A stretch of 64,000 bases of DNA from Shimia thalassica (GTDB lineage: Bacteria; Pseudomonadota; Alphaproteobacteria; Rhodobacterales; Rhodobacteraceae), in contig NZ_CYTW01000003.1 of NCBI RefSeq assembly GCF_001458215.1, forward strand, positions 248,001 to 312,000, given 5' to 3'. The notes under the pieces are model-generated. The model saw nothing but the letters and a program-made list of their open reading frames with translations. It searched no databases and was not told where the DNA came from. Positions 18,934 through 28,343 of the stretch are shown here, piece after piece. Position 1 is the first letter of the stretch, and each line of letters starts with the position of its first letter. Position numbers and translations under genes: made by a program.

Positions 18934-19713
18934 ATGGTTGAATTTGCATTGCCGAAGAACTCCAAGATTACCGTAGGTAAAACTTGGCCCAAGCCGGAAG
19001 GCGCGACCAACATTCGCAAATTCCAGATCTATCGCTGGAACCCGGACGACGGCAAAAACCCATCGGTCGACACCTATTTTCTGGACATGGACAAATGTGG
19101 TCCCATGGTTCTGGACGCGTTGATCAAGATCAAGAACGAGATTGACCCGACCCTGACCTTCCGCCGCTCGTGCCGCGAAGGGATTTGTGGATCTTGTGCA
19201 ATGAACGTTGACGGGATCAACACATTGGCCTGTATTTATGGTCTCGACGAGATCAAAGGCGACGTGAAGATCTATCCACTGCCGCACATGCCGGTTGTGA
19301 AAGACCTTATTCCAGATCTGACACACTTTTACGCTCAGCACGCCAGCATCATGCCGTGGTTGGAAACCAAGACCAACCGTCCGGCCAAAGAATGGCGCCA
19401 GTCGATTGAAGACCGCAAGAAACTTGATGGTCTGTATGAGTGTGTGATGTGCGCGAGCTGCTCGACCTCATGCCCAAGCTATTGGTGGAATGGTGACCGG
19501 TATCTTGGACCAGCAGCGCTGTTGCACGCGTACCGCTGGATCATCGATAGCCGTGACGAAGCCACGGGCGAGCGTCTGGACAGCCTTGAAGATCCCTTCA
19601 AACTGTATCGCTGCCACACGATCATGAACTGCGCAAAAACCTGCCCCAAAGGCCTGAATCCGGCCAAGGCGATTGCTGACATCAAAAAGATGCTGGTTGA
19701 ACGCAATATCTAA
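18934..19713 (+). CDS. sdhB: Succinate dehydrogenase iron-sulfur subunit
   Basis: Electron-transfer subunit of complex II with three Fe-S clusters. The N-terminal plant-type ferredoxin domain carries [16 protein letters not shown] for the [2Fe-2S] centre. The C-terminal domain carries [15 protein letters not shown] and [17 protein letters not shown] for the [4Fe-4S] and [3Fe-4S] centres. At 259 residues it is normal. GAAAGGAGAG precedes the ATG. It is separated from sdhA by the sulfotransferase-like gene. No terminator is obvious in the 21 bases before the next gene, so the RTX gene may be in the same transcript. Confidence 0.97.
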   Translation: MVEFALPKNSKITVGKTWPKPEGATNIRKFQIYRWNPDDGKNPSVDTYFLDMDKCGPMVLDALIKIKNEIDPTLTFRRSCREGICGSCAMNVDGINTLACIYGLDEIKGDVKIYPLPHMPVVKDLIPDLTHFYAQHASIMPWLETKTNRPAKEWRQSIEDRKKLDGLYECVMCASCSTSCPSYWWNGDRYLGPAALLHAYRWIIDSRDEATGERLDSLEDPFKLYRCHTIMNCAKTCPKGLNPAKAIADIKKMLVERNI

Positions 19714-19734
19714 ACCCTTCGTTTCGGTGTTTGA

Positions 19735-21555
19735 ATGGTGACAGGTTTTAACGGGTTTTCGACGCCCATTGATGTTGCACATGGCAACGCCGAAGTTTGG
19801 GGAATTGACCAAGTGGTGCTGGCTGATGGCCGTGCCGCTGTGGTCTGGACAGAAGACGGAAACGCAGCCACATGGCTGCGTTTCTTCGATTCAAACGGTG
19901 TGCCGCAAGGTGCCGCGGTGCGGGTCACCGGAGAGAGCAATCGCGGATCGGTGACCCAACTGGCAGATGGCTCGTTGATCGTCGCATATTTGGATCTGGA
20001 CGAATCCTATGGCGATATTCTCGCACGTCGATATTCGCCAAACGGCACTTTGCTGGGACAGGAACAGATCGTGTTCAACGATGCGTCTGCAACGATCTCG
20101 ATTTCTCCCGAACTTACGGCATTGCCAGATGGCAGCTATCTCGCGGTCTTCACTGTTTGGGGGCTGGATGCTGATCGGTATGGCGTTTTTGCCCAACGTA
20201 TGTCTGCGACAGGGAATGCTCTGGGTGATCTGATTCAGGTGAACCAGACTGAAGAAAGCTTCCAATCCGGAGGGAGCGCGACACGATTGAACGACGGTGG
20301 GTTCGCGATAACGTGGAAATCCAGAGACGTCGATGGCAGCTTCTATGCTGTGATGGTGCGCCTTTATGATCAGAACGGCACGCCCACCAGTTCCGAGATG
20401 CAGGTGAACCAGTACAGCCGCAATAGCCAAACCGACCCGTCCATAGCAGCGCTTGAGGGTGGTGGCTTTGCGATAGCATGGCAAAGTGAAGCGCAGGACG
20501 GCTCGGACTACGGGATCTATGCCCGTGTCTATTCCGAAGCGGGCGTGGCTTTGGGGTCAGAGTTTCTCGTCAACCAACACATCTGGAACGATCAGGCCGA
20601 TGCGTCGATCGCGGCGCGGCCGGACGGTGGTTTTACGATCGCATGGCAAGATGAAATCTCTTCGTCCCAATCCGAATTCCGGCTAAGGGATTTCGACAGC
20701 GAAGGATCGCCTCTGGCGGATGAATACGCGGGGCCTGTCACGGACGCCGATTTTCATGTTGGACCAGAAATTGGAATCGGTCCTGATGGCGCGGCCTACC
20801 TGGTTGGTCTGACCCGAGACAATGGCGCCGACACGCTTGGCGTTGTGGTGAGCACGGCCGGTTTGCTGGCGGTTGGTGATGCGACAGACAACACGTTGCA
20901 GGGCAGTGGTGGTGCCGACCGAATTGAGGGTCACGGCGGACATGACACCATCCACGCCGGCGACGGGGCAGATACGGTCTTGGGTGGCGCCGGTGACGAT
21001 AGGATCTGGGGTGGCCAGACAGAAGCGGATCGCCGCGACCTGATCTATGCCGGAGTAGGCGATGATCTGGTGAATGCGGGCTATGGGAATGATGAGGTAC
21101 GCGGCGACGCAGGCAACGATATTCTCAACGGTCAGGTTGGCGCAGATACGTTGATTGGTGGACTTGGAGATGACACCCTGACCGGGGCGTCTTTGGGGGA
21201 TGTTCTGTTCGGAGGCAGCGGTCAGGATTTTCTGAACGGTGGATTTGGGTTTGACCGCCTCAACGGGGGCGCGGACGCAGATCGCTTTTTCCACTTGGGT
21301 GTTTTCGATCACGGCTCGGATTGGGTCCAGGATTTTTCCAACGAAGATCGTTTGGTTTTTGGACAAACGGCCACCTTTGATCAGTTTCAGGTGAATACCG
21401 CACAGACACTTGGGGCAGGGGACAGCGACATTGACGAAGCCTTTGTTGTGTTCCGCCCCTCCGGACAGGTGCTTTGGGCGTTGGTCGACGGTGCCGCGCT
21501 GGACAGTGTGACTCTGCAAATCGCGGGGCTGGGTGAAGCGGAGCTTCTTCTTTAG
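19735..21555 (+). CDS. RTX-type calcium-binding protein with N-terminal beta-strand repeats
   Basis: A 606-residue protein with no N-terminal signal peptide. Residues about 20-380 contain recurring 'LxDGGFAIAWQS'-type units of roughly 45-60 residues, suggesting a beta-propeller or similar beta-repeat fold. Residues about 385-530 contain glycine/aspartate nonapeptides (GGAGDDRIWGG, GGLGDDTLTG, GGSGQDFLNGG) that bind calcium in RTX proteins. The C-terminal end has the acidic/hydrophobic pattern used as an uncleaved type I secretion signal. It is therefore predicted to be secreted by an ABC exporter encoded elsewhere. A surface or extracellular role is likely; no enzymatic motif is visible. Confidence 0.85.
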   Translation: MVTGFNGFSTPIDVAHGNAEVWGIDQVVLADGRAAVVWTEDGNAATWLRFFDSNGVPQGAAVRVTGESNRGSVTQLADGSLIVAYLDLDESYGDILARRYSPNGTLLGQEQIVFNDASATISISPELTALPDGSYLAVFTVWGLDADRYGVFAQRMSATGNALGDLIQVNQTEESFQSGGSATRLNDGGFAITWKSRDVDGSFYAVMVRLYDQNGTPTSSEMQVNQYSRNSQTDPSIAALEGGGFAIAWQSEAQDGSDYGIYARVYSEAGVALGSEFLVNQHIWNDQADASIAARPDGGFTIAWQDEISSSQSEFRLRDFDSEGSPLADEYAGPVTDADFHVGPEIGIGPDGAAYLVGLTRDNGADTLGVVVSTAGLLAVGDATDNTLQGSGGADRIEGHGGHDTIHAGDGADTVLGGAGDDRIWGGQTEADRRDLIYAGVGDDLVNAGYGNDEVRGDAGNDILNGQVGADTLIGGLGDDTLTGASLGDVLFGGSGQDFLNGGFGFDRLNGGADADRFFHLGVFDHGSDWVQDFSNEDRLVFGQTATFDQFQVNTAQTLGAGDSDIDEAFVVFRPSGQVLWALVDGAALDSVTLQIAGLGEAELLL

Positions 21556-21709
21556 AAACTGCGGGAAAATCACGCAGCATCAATTGGTTGACCCTTGGTC
21601 ACGATTGCAACTGCTGCATGGCGCAGATGCAATATTGTTGGATGAAAACGGCGTTTCAAAAAGCTACAACCGGCCACGGGAGGACGTTCTGACAGATATG
21701 GAGCACCCA

Positions 21710-21868
21710 ATGTCGAACTCGAACAGCACTCAAAAAAGCTCTGCCAAACAGGCACTGGACTTGCTAGAGCAATCATATGCTTACTATCAGCCCCCTCTGA
21801 AAACGGTAGCCAAAGGCCAATCCGCACTGGAAGCCGAGACATATTACGAATACGTCAAAGCTGCCTGA
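21710..21868 (+). CDS. Small 52-residue cytoplasmic protein
   Basis: A short open frame MSNSNSTQKSSAKQALDLLE... ending in YYEYVKAA. It has an amphipathic helix with aromatic YAYYQ and YYEYV motifs and no signal peptide. A second in-frame ATG lies four codons upstream at 21698, preceded by GGAGGACG. An intrinsic terminator follows the stop by nine bases, which supports a real transcript. I recall similar short proteins with the pattern SAKQALxLLEQ in other Rhodobacterales, but no function. Confidence 0.65.
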   Translation: MSNSNSTQKSSAKQALDLLEQSYAYYQPPLKTVAKGQSALEAETYYEYVKAA

Positions 21869-21876
21869 GAAAAACA

Positions 21877-21902
21877 CGCCCCTGAAACGGGGCGTTTTTT
21901 TT
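21877..21902 (+). terminator. Rho-independent terminator after the small protein gene
   Basis: CGCCCC (21877-21882) pairs with GGGGCG (21889-21894) across a six-base loop, followed by eight Ts. Confidence 0.95.
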
Positions 21903-22024
21903 CGAAGATTTCACGAAATGGGCACGATAGGCGGCAGCCGGCCCATTCCGTTTGCTATCCTTGTTAGACCCGCTCACAACATTGGGGATTGCCCTTGCGT
22001 GCGGCACAAGGCAGAGTTTTCTGT

Positions 22025-22879
22025 ATGAGTGACTTACATAAACCGCCCCTTGATGCCGAAGATCGCCGCGCTGTTGCGCCGGTCATTTGCTATCCGAATG
22101 AAACGCTTCCGGTTCCCCAGATTGACCTGTATCGGTCTGCGCGCGCGACGGCGCAAAAGGTGGACGAAGTTCTTGTTCCACCGCGGGACGCCTGCAGCTT
22201 TCGGGTGCCAGCAGGTCAGTTTTTTCGCATTTCTTCTGTCGAAGGGTCGCAGGTTGGGGATCTCAACTTGTGGAATGCAAATAATCTGAGCGAACGGTTC
22301 TATTCCGGTAAAACGAGGGCGCTGCACGGCACGCATATCACCACAGGTGAACGCATGTGGACGGCCTTTCCCTATCTCAGACCGATGGCGACCATCACAG
22401 AAGACACCTTGGGGTGGTATGGCATCGATGCGTTTGGAGGGTCTGTGCATGATGTCATTGGGACGCGATGCGATCCCTACACGGGCAACCTTTTGGCGGG
22501 ATCACAGTATCACTACTGCTGTCATTCGAACCTGACACGCGCGCTGGCCGACGCGACAGGAATGTCTCTGGCAGAGGCCGAACCCTTTGTGCATGACGTA
22601 TTGAACGTGTTCATGTGTACGGGGTTCACGCGGGACACCGGACAGTACTTTATGAAAGCCAGCCCTGTGCGCCCCGGCGATTATCTTGAGTTTTTTGCCG
22701 AGATCGACCTTCTGGGCGCCCTGAGCGCATGTCCGGGCGGGGATTGCTCTAGCGAACACAGTTCGGACACTGCGGCATGCTACCCTCTCAAGGTCGAGGT
22801 CTTTGCCCCAGCAGACGGGGCGCTTGACGGGTGGCAAAGCCCCGAACCGAATGGATACGATCAGAGCCACGGGCGCTAG
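22025..22879 (+). CDS. DUF1989 / urea carboxylase-associated family protein
   Basis: A 284-residue protein with the DUF1989 hallmarks: VPAGQFFRISSVEGSQVGDLNLWN, then LHGTHITTGERMWT and a cysteine-containing segment YHYCCHSNLTRAL. Members accompany urea carboxylase or act on small amides and may bind a metal. No urea carboxylase or allophanate hydrolase is present here. The ATG at 22025 was chosen; an in-frame upstream start at 21989 would add 12 residues. The gene is convergent with the SHMT-like gene, with a perfect inverted repeat between them. Confidence 0.85.
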   Translation: MSDLHKPPLDAEDRRAVAPVICYPNETLPVPQIDLYRSARATAQKVDEVLVPPRDACSFRVPAGQFFRISSVEGSQVGDLNLWNANNLSERFYSGKTRALHGTHITTGERMWTAFPYLRPMATITEDTLGWYGIDAFGGSVHDVIGTRCDPYTGNLLAGSQYHYCCHSNLTRALADATGMSLAEAEPFVHDVLNVFMCTGFTRDTGQYFMKASPVRPGDYLEFFAEIDLLGALSACPGGDCSSEHSSDTAACYPLKVEVFAPADGALDGWQSPEPNGYDQSHGR

Positions 22880-22888
22880 GGCGCATGT

Positions 22889-22926
22889 CTTGCAAGCAAC
22901 CGGCAGTCCTGCCTGATGCTTGCAAG
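22889..22926. terminator. Bidirectional hairpin between convergent genes
   Basis: CTTGCAAGCA (22889-22898) and TGCTTGCAAG (22917-22926) are perfect 10-base arms, with a nested GGCA/TGCC stem in the spacer. There is no T-run, so this is terminator-like rather than proven. Confidence 0.55.
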
Positions 22927-22950
22927 TGAGCCGGGATAAACCACCGATCC

Positions 22951-24273
22951 CTAGCTGTGCACATAGTGCAGTTTGCTAAACTCCCTGCGCCAAGCGGCCG
23001 TTTCGGCGGCAAGGTCTTCTGGCGCATTGCTTCGCAGCGCCTTGGCAATCAGATGGGCAAGTTTTGGCGCGTGTTCTGCCGTCATGCCCCAACGCACAAG
23101 TTCTGGCGTGCCAATGCGCAACCCGTTCATGTCACCTTCGACTTCGTCGATGGGCAGGCCAATACCGCAAGCAAGAAACCCGGCCTTTCGTAGTGTTTTT
23201 GAAGCAGCTTGTCCTCCGCCAAACATGGCGGCCTCAAGTGCGAACTGATGAGACTGTGTGGCACCGTCCTTGGTCTGAAACAACGGAAGGCCTTCCGCCT
23301 TGAGAGCTGCGGCAAGGGCCTTGGCCATGCTGATCATCGCATCAGCGTAGGCTGCGCCGAAGTCTCGCCAATCCAAAAGGCTCATGGCAAGTGCTGCGGA
23401 TTTGGCGACGTCAAAGTTTGCCGTCATGCCGGGAAACGCAATCGCATCCAGGCGTTCGGCAATGGTTGCGTCGTTGGTGACAATCAAACCCGAGGGTGGA
23501 CCACCAAGGCTTTTGTATGTGCTCATGGTCATCATATGCGCGCCTTCCGCCAGCGGGTTTTTCCACGCTTTGCCAGCGATGATCCCGCATTGGTGGGCTG
23601 CATCAAACAGAACATGTGCGCCAACCTCGTCGGCGATGGCGCGAATTTCCGCTACAGGGTGTTCGATCAGGTTTAGGGATCCCCCGATGGTAATCAGTTT
23701 TGGTTTTACGGTTTGGGCCAGCGCGCGAAGCCCATCAAGATCTACCGAGTAACCATCGCTATCAACCGGGGCCTGATGGCTGTTTAAACCATAAAGGCCC
23801 GCGCAACCCGCAGCATGGTGTGTGACATGCCCGCCCACCGCCGCAGAGGGCGTAATGATCGCATCGCCGGGTTTGGTCAGGGCCATAAACCCATAGAGAT
23901 TTGCGATGGCACCGGACGGGACACGGATTTCCGCAAACTTTGCGTCAAAAACTTCTGCGGCAAGTTCGGCGGCGATCACCTCGATTTCTTCGACCGCTTC
24001 GAGCCCCATTTCGTATTTGTCACCCGGATACCCAAGAGAAGGTCGGCTGCCCATGCCGCTGGCCAAAAGAGCCTCGGCGCGCGGGTTCATGACATTGGTC
24101 GCGGGGTTGAGATTAAAGCAATCCCGTTCATGTATCTGCCGGTTGTCTTCGGCAAGCTGTTCGAGCCGCGCGGCAACGTCGGCGCTGCTGTGCGTGGCAG
24201 TTTCGCCAGCGATTTTTTGTGTCAGGGTTTCTGTGAGTTCGGGCACCCACTGGCGCAGGGAAAGGTTGGGCAT
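22951..24273 (-). CDS. Serine hydroxymethyltransferase-like PLP enzyme
   Basis: A 440-residue fold-type I PLP enzyme of the SHMT family. DAAHQCG (D224, H227) is the cofactor aspartate region, and TMSTYKSLGGPPSG places the Schiff-base lysine at K254. The motif differs from ordinary GlyA (THKTLRGPRGG), and an N-terminal extension of about 40 residues is present. It is thus probably a paralogue with a different substrate, such as a beta-hydroxy amino acid or 2-methylserine. The family could also include aldolases without folate use. It is divergent from a LysR regulator and beside a DUF1989 gene, so a regulated catabolic role is more likely than housekeeping C1 supply. Confidence 0.75.
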   Translation of the reverse strand: MPNLSLRQWVPELTETLTQKIAGETATHSSADVAARLEQLAEDNRQIHERDCFNLNPATNVMNPRAEALLASGMGSRPSLGYPGDKYEMGLEAVEEIEVIAAELAAEVFDAKFAEIRVPSGAIANLYGFMALTKPGDAIITPSAAVGGHVTHHAAGCAGLYGLNSHQAPVDSDGYSVDLDGLRALAQTVKPKLITIGGSLNLIEHPVAEIRAIADEVGAHVLFDAAHQCGIIAGKAWKNPLAEGAHMMTMSTYKSLGGPPSGLIVTNDATIAERLDAIAFPGMTANFDVAKSAALAMSLLDWRDFGAAYADAMISMAKALAAALKAEGLPLFQTKDGATQSHQFALEAAMFGGGQAASKTLRKAGFLACGIGLPIDEVEGDMNGLRIGTPELVRWGMTAEHAPKLAHLIAKALRSNAPEDLAAETAAWRREFSKLHYVHS

Positions 24274-24317
24274 GATCTGTCTCCGATTGGCTTGCAGGGA
24301 TTGAAGCCAAATGTGTG

Positions 24318-24330
24318 GTTTGACGCAAAC
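24318..24330. promoter_or_regulatory. Candidate LysR operator in the divergent promoter
   Basis: GTTTG-ACG-CAAAC forms a perfect 5-base inverted repeat with a 3-base centre in the 99-base gap between the SHMT-like and LysR genes. Its location suits a LysR-type site; there is no direct support. Confidence 0.4.
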
Positions 24331-24372
24331 GAGAATTCATGATTTCTAGGGGTAGAAAAGCTAGGTCTAAGA

Positions 24373-25248
24373 ATGGCAATCAAACCCCCACGACCCAAAG
24401 GTCCCCCTTTGAATGCAATGCGCGCCTTTGAGGCAGCGGCACGTCTGGGTGGGTTCACCAATGCCGCCGATGAACTGTGTGTGACGCAAGGCGCCGTGGC
24501 GCAGCAGATCAAGACGCTCGAGGGCTGGGCAGGCGCCCCGTTGTTCGAGAGGAAAGCGCAGGGGGTCGTGTTATCGCGTGTGGGTCAGCAGGTGCTGCCG
24601 TCGGTCATTGAGGCGTTTGATGCGATGGGCCACGCGGTTCTTGAGCTGCAACAGGCGGCAAGTCCACACCGCATACATATCGCGGCCTTGCCCGCCGTGG
24701 CCCAGCTTTGGCTGTCTCCACGGTTGCCCGAGTTGCGGGCCATGATGCCGGAAATCGAAATCTCGGTAACGGCTCTAGAACAGGCCCCAAACCTCGCGCG
24801 CGAGCCCTTTGATTTGGCGTTGTTCTATGGCGCGAATGCGGACCAGGATATCGTGCGTGACCGGATTTTCCCGGTGTGTACGCCAGCACTGGGGCGCAAG
24901 GTGACATCAGTGGCGGATTTAAAGGGCGTGCCCTGTTTGTCAGATGCCGTTTGGGCCGACGACTGGACCCTTTGGCTGAGAACGGAAGCGCCGCAAGAGG
25001 ACGTGATCCCAAGGGGGCCGGTGTATTCGCTCTATGCGTTGGCGGTCGAAGAGGCGCTAAACGGGGCCGGTGTTCTCATGGCGCACGAGGCCTTGGTCCA
25101 GCGGCATTTGGAAAGTGGCGCGTTGATCGCCCCGTTTGAAGGGGCGGTAGAAACAGGGCAGACATTGGGGATGCAGCTTCGCGATGGAAAACCGCGCCCC
25201 GCATTGGCCGCCCTGATCAAGTTGCTGTTAAGCGAAAGCAGCCTCTAG
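24373..25248 (+). CDS. LysR-family transcriptional regulator (GcvA-like)
   Basis: A 291-residue LysR regulator. The N-terminal winged helix-turn-helix is at about residues 13-70 ([20 protein letters not shown] and [14 protein letters not shown]), followed by a periplasmic-binding-like effector domain from about residue 95. The [19 protein letters not shown] segment is typical of the GcvA/AmpR subgroup. It is divergent from the SHMT-like gene, which is the probable target. The 3' end overlaps deoD on the other strand by 21 bases. Confidence 0.9.
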   Translation: MAIKPPRPKGPPLNAMRAFEAAARLGGFTNAADELCVTQGAVAQQIKTLEGWAGAPLFERKAQGVVLSRVGQQVLPSVIEAFDAMGHAVLELQQAASPHRIHIAALPAVAQLWLSPRLPELRAMMPEIEISVTALEQAPNLAREPFDLALFYGANADQDIVRDRIFPVCTPALGRKVTSVADLKGVPCLSDAVWADDWTLWLRTEAPQEDVIPRGPVYSLYALAVEEALNGAGVLMAHEALVQRHLESGALIAPFEGAVETGQTLGMQLRDGKPRPALAALIKLLLSESSL

Positions 25249-25932
25249 CGCGATTTCGACCATATCTCCGAAGCTACGTTCGCGATCTTCCGAAGGCAGG
25301 GCCTCGCCGGTCAAAAGGTGGTCCGAAACGGTCAGCACAGCAAGGGCACGGCGCCCATGGCGGGCCGCCAGATTATAAAGTTCGGCCGCTTCCATTTCGA
25401 CGCCAAGGATTCCGTGGCGCGTCATCTGTTCGTTGATGTCGGGACGTTCATCATAAAACACATCCGAAGAGTAAATCCCGCCGACATGCGTTGGCGTGCC
25501 TTTGGCTTCGGCTGCGGACACCGCCGCGCGCAATAGGGACCAGTCTGCGCAGGGCGCAAAGTTGAGTTCTTTGAAAATGCCCGAAGAAGGCGTTGAAAGG
25601 CTGGAAGCGGTCATTGCAAGAATTACGTCACGCACCGCCACTTTGCGTTGCATGCCACCACAGGACCCAATCCGGATCAGGGTCTGAGCGTTATAGTCCC
25701 GGATCAGTTCGTTCACATAGATCGACAGCGAGGGCATGCCCATGCCAGACCCGTGGATCGTCACGCGATTGCCTTTCCATGTGCCAGTATAGCCCAACAT
25801 GCCGCGCACTTCGTTTACGCAGACAGGGTTTTCAAGAAATGTTTCCGCCGCCCACTTTGCGCGATAAGGATCGCCCGGCATAAGAACGGTTTCCGCGATG
25901 TCGCCGGGCTTGGCTCCGATATGAATAGTCAT
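25228..25932 (-). CDS. deoD: Purine nucleoside phosphorylase, DeoD type
   Basis: Phosphorolytically cleaves purine (deoxy)nucleosides to base and (deoxy)ribose-1-phosphate. The 234-residue protein matches the hexameric DeoD family: [22 protein letters not shown] at the N-terminus, RIGSCGGMQ phosphate site, VEMEAAELY and the catalytic Asp in TVSDHL. The ATG at 25932 gives the canonical N-terminus. It probably works with the BMP-type ABC importer encoded at 37258-42341, which belongs to a nucleoside transporter family. It is convergent with the LysR gene, with a short coding overlap. Confidence 0.94.
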   Translation of the reverse strand: MTIHIGAKPGDIAETVLMPGDPYRAKWAAETFLENPVCVNEVRGMLGYTGTWKGNRVTIHGSGMGMPSLSIYVNELIRDYNAQTLIRIGSCGGMQRKVAVRDVILAMTASSLSTPSSGIFKELNFAPCADWSLLRAAVSAAEAKGTPTHVGGIYSSDVFYDERPDINEQMTRHGILGVEMEAAELYNLAARHGRRALAVLTVSDHLLTGEALPSEDRERSFGDMVEIALEAAFA

Positions 25933-26017
25933 GGTATGCTCCCTTGTTGGCGGCACGATAACACCGATGACGGGGGCGGCAATGTCCGGTTTTCCCCATC
26001 ACGGGCAATCAGACACG

Positions 26018-26050
26018 AAAAAGGCCCCGAAGTTTCCCTCGGGGCCCTCA
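26018..26050 (-). terminator. Rho-independent terminator of ecm
   Basis: On the minus strand, GGCCCCGAGG/CTTCGGGGCC forms a strong stem followed by TTTTT, about 25 bases beyond the ecm stop. Confidence 0.92.
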
Positions 26051-26071
26051 AATCCAAAACCCGCGAGGGTC

Positions 26072-28039
26072 TTATTCGGCGGCGACGGCCTTTGGATCGA
26101 CCAGCGTCACCACATCCATCATGATTGTGTTCAGCTCAAAGTCTTTTGGCGTATAGACGCGGGCCACACCCATCGCACTCAGGCGTGCTGCATCGTCATC
26201 AGGGATGATGCCGCCAACAATCACAGGCGTTTCGCTCAGGCCTGCCTCTTTCATGCGTGTCATCAGTTCTTCGACCAGCGGAATGTGCGATCCCGACAGG
26301 ATCGACAGACCCACCACATGTGCTTTGGTTTCAAGCGCAGACGTCACGATTTCTTCGGGTGTCAGGCGGATACCATCATAAGAAATGTCCATGCCACAGT
26401 CGCGGGCACGGAACGCAATCTGTTCCGCACCGTTCGAGTGACCGTCCAGACCGGGTTTGCCGATCACGAACTTCAAACGGCGACCAAGGCGATCCGAGGC
26501 GGCGTCAACTGCTTGGCGGATGTCGTCCAGACCTTCGGTTTTGTTCGATGGCGAACCAGAAACACCGGTCGGGCCACGATATTCGCCGTGGACGCTGCGC
26601 ATTTGTGCGGCCCATTCACCGGTGGTCACACCAACTTTGGCAGCAGCAATAGATGCGGGCATGATGTTCTCACCAGCCTGAGCAGCAGCGCGCAGATCAG
26701 CCAGTGCAGTGCGAACGGCGTCGTTGTCGCGCTCGTTGCGCCACTCGTTCAGACGATCAATCTGTTGTTGTTCGACAGCCGGATCAACGACCATGATGCC
26801 ACCGTCGCCTGTCATCAGCGGCGAAGGTTCGCCCTGTTGCCATTTGTTGACGCCAACAACAACGGTTTCTCCGGCTTCGATCCGGTTCAGGCGATCCGCA
26901 TTGGATTCAACCAGACGGGCCTTCATGTGGTCGATGGCGCCGATTGCTCCACCCATGGATTCTAGTGTGCTCAGCTCGTGTCGCGCGCCTTCTTTCAGGG
27001 CGGCAACCTTTTTGTCTACGGCTGGGTTTCCGTCAAACAGATCTTCGTATTCAAGAAGGTCCGTTTCATAGGCCATAATCTGCTGCATGCGCATGGACCA
27101 TTGCTGGTCCCAAGGGCGTGGCAGACCGAGGGCTTCGTTCCAGGCTGGCAATTGCACGGCACGCGCGCGGGCTTTTTTAGACAGCGTAACCGCCAGCATT
27201 TCGATGAGGATTCGGTAGACGTTGTTTTCGGGCTGTTGCTCGGTCAGACCAAGAGAGTTTACCTGAACACCATAGCGGAACCGGCGATATTTGGCGTCTT
27301 CGATGCCGTAACGTGTTTCAAGGATTTCGTCCCAAAGGTCGACAAAGGCGCGCATTTTGCACATCTCGGTCACAAAGCGGATTCCGGCGTTCACGAAGAA
27401 AGAAATACGTCCGCACAATGCTGGGAAGTCTTCTGCGGGCACCCGTGGCTTCAGGGCATCCAGCACCGCGATACCGGTGGCGAGAGCAAAGGAAAGCTCT
27501 TGCTCAGGTGTCGCGCCCGCTTCTTGCAGGTGGTACGAACAGACGTTCATCGGGTTCCACTTGGGCACGTTCGTGTAGCAGTACTCGGCCACATCCGCGA
27601 TCATCTTCAACGACGGTTTGGGCGGGCAGATATACGTGCCACGGCTCAGGTATTCCTTAATCAGGTCGTTTTGAACGGTTCCCTGGAGTTTTTTGATGTC
27701 CGCGCCCTGTTCTTCGGCGGCGGCGATGTACAGCGACAACAACCAAGGCGCGGTGGCGTTGATCGTCATGGATGTATTCATCTGTTCCAGAGGGATCTGG
27801 TCAAACAGTGTCCGCATGTCGCCAAGGTGACAGACAGGAACGCCCACTTTGCCGACTTCGCCGCGCGACAAAACGTGGTCGCTGTCGTATCCGGTTTGGG
27901 TGGGCAAATCGAATGCCACGGAAAGGCCGGTCTGACCCTTGGCCAAGTTCGAGCGATATAGTTCGTTCGAAGCTTTGGCGGTCGAGTGACCTGCGTACGT
28001 GCGGATCAGCCAGGGGCGGTCTTTCTGCGTCTGCGACAT
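26072..28039 (-). CDS. ecm: (2R)-ethylmalonyl-CoA mutase
   Basis: Adenosylcobalamin-dependent rearrangement of (2R)-ethylmalonyl-CoA to (2S)-methylsuccinyl-CoA, a signature step of the ethylmalonyl-CoA pathway. The 655-residue single-chain mutase has a TIM-barrel substrate domain (RPWLIRTYAGHSTAKASNEL, AFDLPTQTGYDSDH) and a C-terminal B12 domain with DGHSNG at 532-537, whose histidine (H534) ligates cobalt. At 655 residues it is shorter than methylmalonyl-CoA mutases (about 710), which fits the Ecm/MeaA clade, and ccr is nearby. It has its own promoter and ends in a terminator. Confidence 0.93.
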   Translation of the reverse strand: MSQTQKDRPWLIRTYAGHSTAKASNELYRSNLAKGQTGLSVAFDLPTQTGYDSDHVLSRGEVGKVGVPVCHLGDMRTLFDQIPLEQMNTSMTINATAPWLLSLYIAAAEEQGADIKKLQGTVQNDLIKEYLSRGTYICPPKPSLKMIADVAEYCYTNVPKWNPMNVCSYHLQEAGATPEQELSFALATGIAVLDALKPRVPAEDFPALCGRISFFVNAGIRFVTEMCKMRAFVDLWDEILETRYGIEDAKYRRFRYGVQVNSLGLTEQQPENNVYRILIEMLAVTLSKKARARAVQLPAWNEALGLPRPWDQQWSMRMQQIMAYETDLLEYEDLFDGNPAVDKKVAALKEGARHELSTLESMGGAIGAIDHMKARLVESNADRLNRIEAGETVVVGVNKWQQGEPSPLMTGDGGIMVVDPAVEQQQIDRLNEWRNERDNDAVRTALADLRAAAQAGENIMPASIAAAKVGVTTGEWAAQMRSVHGEYRGPTGVSGSPSNKTEGLDDIRQAVDAASDRLGRRLKFVIGKPGLDGHSNGAEQIAFRARDCGMDISYDGIRLTPEEIVTSALETKAHVVGLSILSGSHIPLVEELMTRMKEAGLSETPVIVGGIIPDDDAARLSAMGVARVYTPKDFELNTIMMDVVTLVDPKAVAAE

Positions 28040-28343
28040 GGGACGTCCTCTTGAATCGGTTGGGCAACTTTATTGCGTCAGAGCGTAGATATGCGAAATA
28101 TCATGTGCAAGTCAATTCGCTGCGTCGCGGCGTTGTGTATTTTGCACAAGCAGCATACCGAGTCCGGTGTTGGAAAGGAATTGGAATAGGGGTGTCTGCG
28201 TCGATTGGAACAACCAGCCAGCGCGTTGTGGGTGGCGAGGTGGCTTGGGGTGGGGCCATTTCGCGAGATATTCTGTTTCGATTTGGAAAGGCCTGTTTCA
28301 AATATCTGTTTACCTGCGCGTCTGGAGTTGTAACTGTCGATGA
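28040..28343. promoter_or_regulatory. Divergent promoter region between ecm and the acyltransferase
   Basis: About 300 bases without a gene, serving minus-strand ecm and the plus-strand acyltransferase. An ATGTGCAAGT element near 28105 and a TTTTGCACAAG element near 28140 share a TGTGCAA core in opposite orientation. Whether they are operators is unknown. No other structure stands out. Confidence 0.45.

Noticed and set aside
20880..21290. Short recurring units that might suggest a CRISPR or DNA repeat array
   Set aside because: They are degenerate codons for calcium-binding nonapeptides within one long open frame, with no constant repeat/spacer pattern.
25228..25248. Coding overlap of LysR and deoD as a sign of frameshift or misassembly
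   Set aside because: Both proteins end at their normal family lengths; short convergent overlaps are common.
28100..28160. Inverted TGTGCAA elements upstream of ecm as a defined PccR/RamB-type site
   Set aside because: They do not match the TTTGCAAA pattern I associate with propionyl-CoA regulators, so only a weak regulatory note was kept.
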